From Alphaproteobacteria bacterium (lineage in GTDB: Bacteria; Pseudomonadota; Alphaproteobacteria; UBA6615), in assembly GCA_028279245.1 (NCBI GenBank), contig JANQOE010000121.1, forward strand, positions 16,954 through 80,953: 64,000 bases of DNA, in the 5' to 3' direction. A program made the position numbers and the translations under genes. The stretch's first letter is position 1; the number at the start of each line of letters is the position of its first letter. Positions 63,154 through 64,000 of the stretch are shown piece after piece. Below the pieces are notes generated by a model, which saw nothing but the letters and a program-made list of their open reading frames with translations, was not told where the DNA came from and ran no database searches.

Positions 63154-64000
63154 ATGCCAGCCCGACGCGCCAATCATCCGACGATCCTGCCCGAAGCGGT
63201 CAAGCGGTTCGGCCGAAACCGGTTGATCGAAGGGACCGGCCTCCTGCTGCTCGCCACGACCGCATTCGTCTTGCTGTCGGTCTTCAGTTTCACCCCCGAC
63301 GACCCCTCCCTGAACCACGCGACAGATGCCTATGTGCGCAATTTGGGCGGATCGACAGGTGCGGCGGTCGCCGATTTGCTGGTGCAGTGGTTCGGCTTCG
63401 GCTCCCTGCTATTCGCCGGCGTGCTCGCCTGCTGGGGGATCCGGCTGTTCGCCCACCACACGCTGCCGCGGTTCGGGCGGCGCCTGGCCCTCTTTCCTTT
63501 GCTGCTGCTGACCGCCGCAGTCTTGCTGACCGCACTGGGAACCAAGACGCCGGCCGGCTGGGATGTCGCCGGCGGCGGTGCCATCGGCATGCTGAGTTTC
63601 ACCCCGCTCGGCAACAGCATGCCAACCTTCGTCGTTGTGCCGTTGGCCGTTTTGCTGGGCGCGGCGCTCCTCTTCTATGTGAGCGCCATTCCCGCCGAAG
63701 GCTGGTTGCACGCCGCCCGGGTGACCGCCTTCGGCGCCCGCAACTCGGCCAAACTCACCGGCCAGGCCGCATCGATCGGCTCGGAACTCACCCGTCGCGG
63801 CCTCTCGGCGATAGCAGCCCGCCGGAACCGGCGCGTTGAACCGCGCCTCACCGCGACAGCACAGGCCGAAACGCCCAAGGCCACCGCCGAACCGAGGATC
63901 GCCGAGCCGGCGGAGAAGCGCCGGCCACTCGTGGCCGTCCCATCAGTCGGGACCAAGGAGGGCCGCCGCGCCAGCGCCGCGCGTCAGACCAAGCTCGACC
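63154..64000 (+). CDS. ftsK: DNA translocase FtsK, N-terminal part (3' end outside window)
   Basis: The frame runs from ATG 63154 to the window edge without a stop. The N-terminal region has hydrophobic segments: GTGLLLLATTAFVLLSVFSF, FGFGSLLFAGVLACWGIRLF, ALFPLLLLTAAVLLTAL and VVVPLAVLLGAALLFYV, with the typical FTPDDPSLNHATD loop and VRNLGGSTGAAVADLLVQ. From about residue 215 a charged, proline/alanine-rich linker begins. The ATPase motor and gamma domain would lie beyond the window. FtsK moves chromosome dimers through the division septum. Confidence 0.92.
   Translation, partial: MPARRANHPTILPEAVKRFGRNRLIEGTGLLLLATTAFVLLSVFSFTPDDPSLNHATDAYVRNLGGSTGAAVADLLVQWFGFGSLLFAGVLACWGIRLFAHHTLPRFGRRLALFPLLLLTAAVLLTALGTKTPAGWDVAGGGAIGMLSFTPLGNSMPTFVVVPLAVLLGAALLFYVSAIPAEGWLHAARVTAFGARNSAKLTGQAASIGSELTRRGLSAIAARRNRRVEPRLTATAQAETPKATAEPRIAEPAEKRRPLVAVPSVGTKEGRRASAARQTKLD

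Noticed and set aside
1..64000. CRISPR arrays, insertion sequences, integrases or attachment sites around the glycan island.
   Set aside because: None was seen by eye: no regularly spaced repeats, no transposase motifs, and the only tRNA (57738-57812) lies about 8 kb from the end of the island.

Overview
The window looks like the chromosome of a high-GC alphaproteobacterium, probably of the Rhodospirillales type. The clues are the very large (about 1610-residue) NAD-dependent glutamate dehydrogenase, the UbiH / Trm112 / LON-domain / thioredoxin-TPR neighbourhood next to ftsK, dense gene packing and frequent GTG/TTG starts. No insertion sequences, integrases or CRISPR arrays were seen.

Region 1 (1-3430) is the control end of a surface-glycan locus. 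It holds the 3' part of a CBS-domain sugar nucleotidyltransferase, a convergent GDP-mannose 4,6-dehydratase (gmd), a winged-helix regulator, a NusG paralogue of the RfaH/LoaP type, and a 136-bp untranslated leader with two inverted repeats.

Region 2 (3431-49828) is one unbroken plus-strand run of about 43 genes, most joined by ATGA/GTGA/TTGA overlaps. In order it contains: pseudaminic-acid genes (pseB, pseC, an SpsF-type cytidylyltransferase, pseH, pseI; no pseG seen); a complete B12-dependent glutamate mutase (S, E and L components) followed by an acyl carrier protein, an alpha/beta hydrolase, an acyl-AMP ligase, an AAC(3)-type N-acyltransferase, a methyltransferase and a DUF4910 peptidase-like protein; a KpsC-like protein, a flavoprotein and a PglK/MsbA-type ABC flippase; a legionaminic-acid-type pathway (legF, I, G, two nucleotidyltransferases, legB, C, H); glycosyltransferases, methyltransferases, a second Gmd-like enzyme and an asparagine synthetase; and finally WaaA, a GT4, a WaaL/Wzy-like protein, a WbpL-like initiating transferase and a WbpM-like dehydratase.

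The main discovery candidate is the 9503-18204 block. Glutamate mutase is normally catabolic and sits with methylaspartate ammonia-lyase. Here that lyase is absent, and the mutase is wired to a carrier-protein/ligase/N-acyltransferase cassette inside a nonulosonic-acid operon. My inference is that the block makes 3-methylaspartate (possibly N-methylated) and mounts it as an N-acyl group on an amino sugar, most likely the pseudaminic acid or its precursor.

Region 3 (49841-64000) is ordinary chromosome: purH, a UMF1-type MFS protein, the large glutamate dehydrogenase, tRNA-Gly(GCC), a YbaK/ProX-like deacylase, a thioredoxin-TPR protein, a LON-domain protein, a Trm112-like protein, a DUF971 protein that seems to use a CTG start, ubiH, a DapC-like aminotransferase, and the start of ftsK, which runs off the window.
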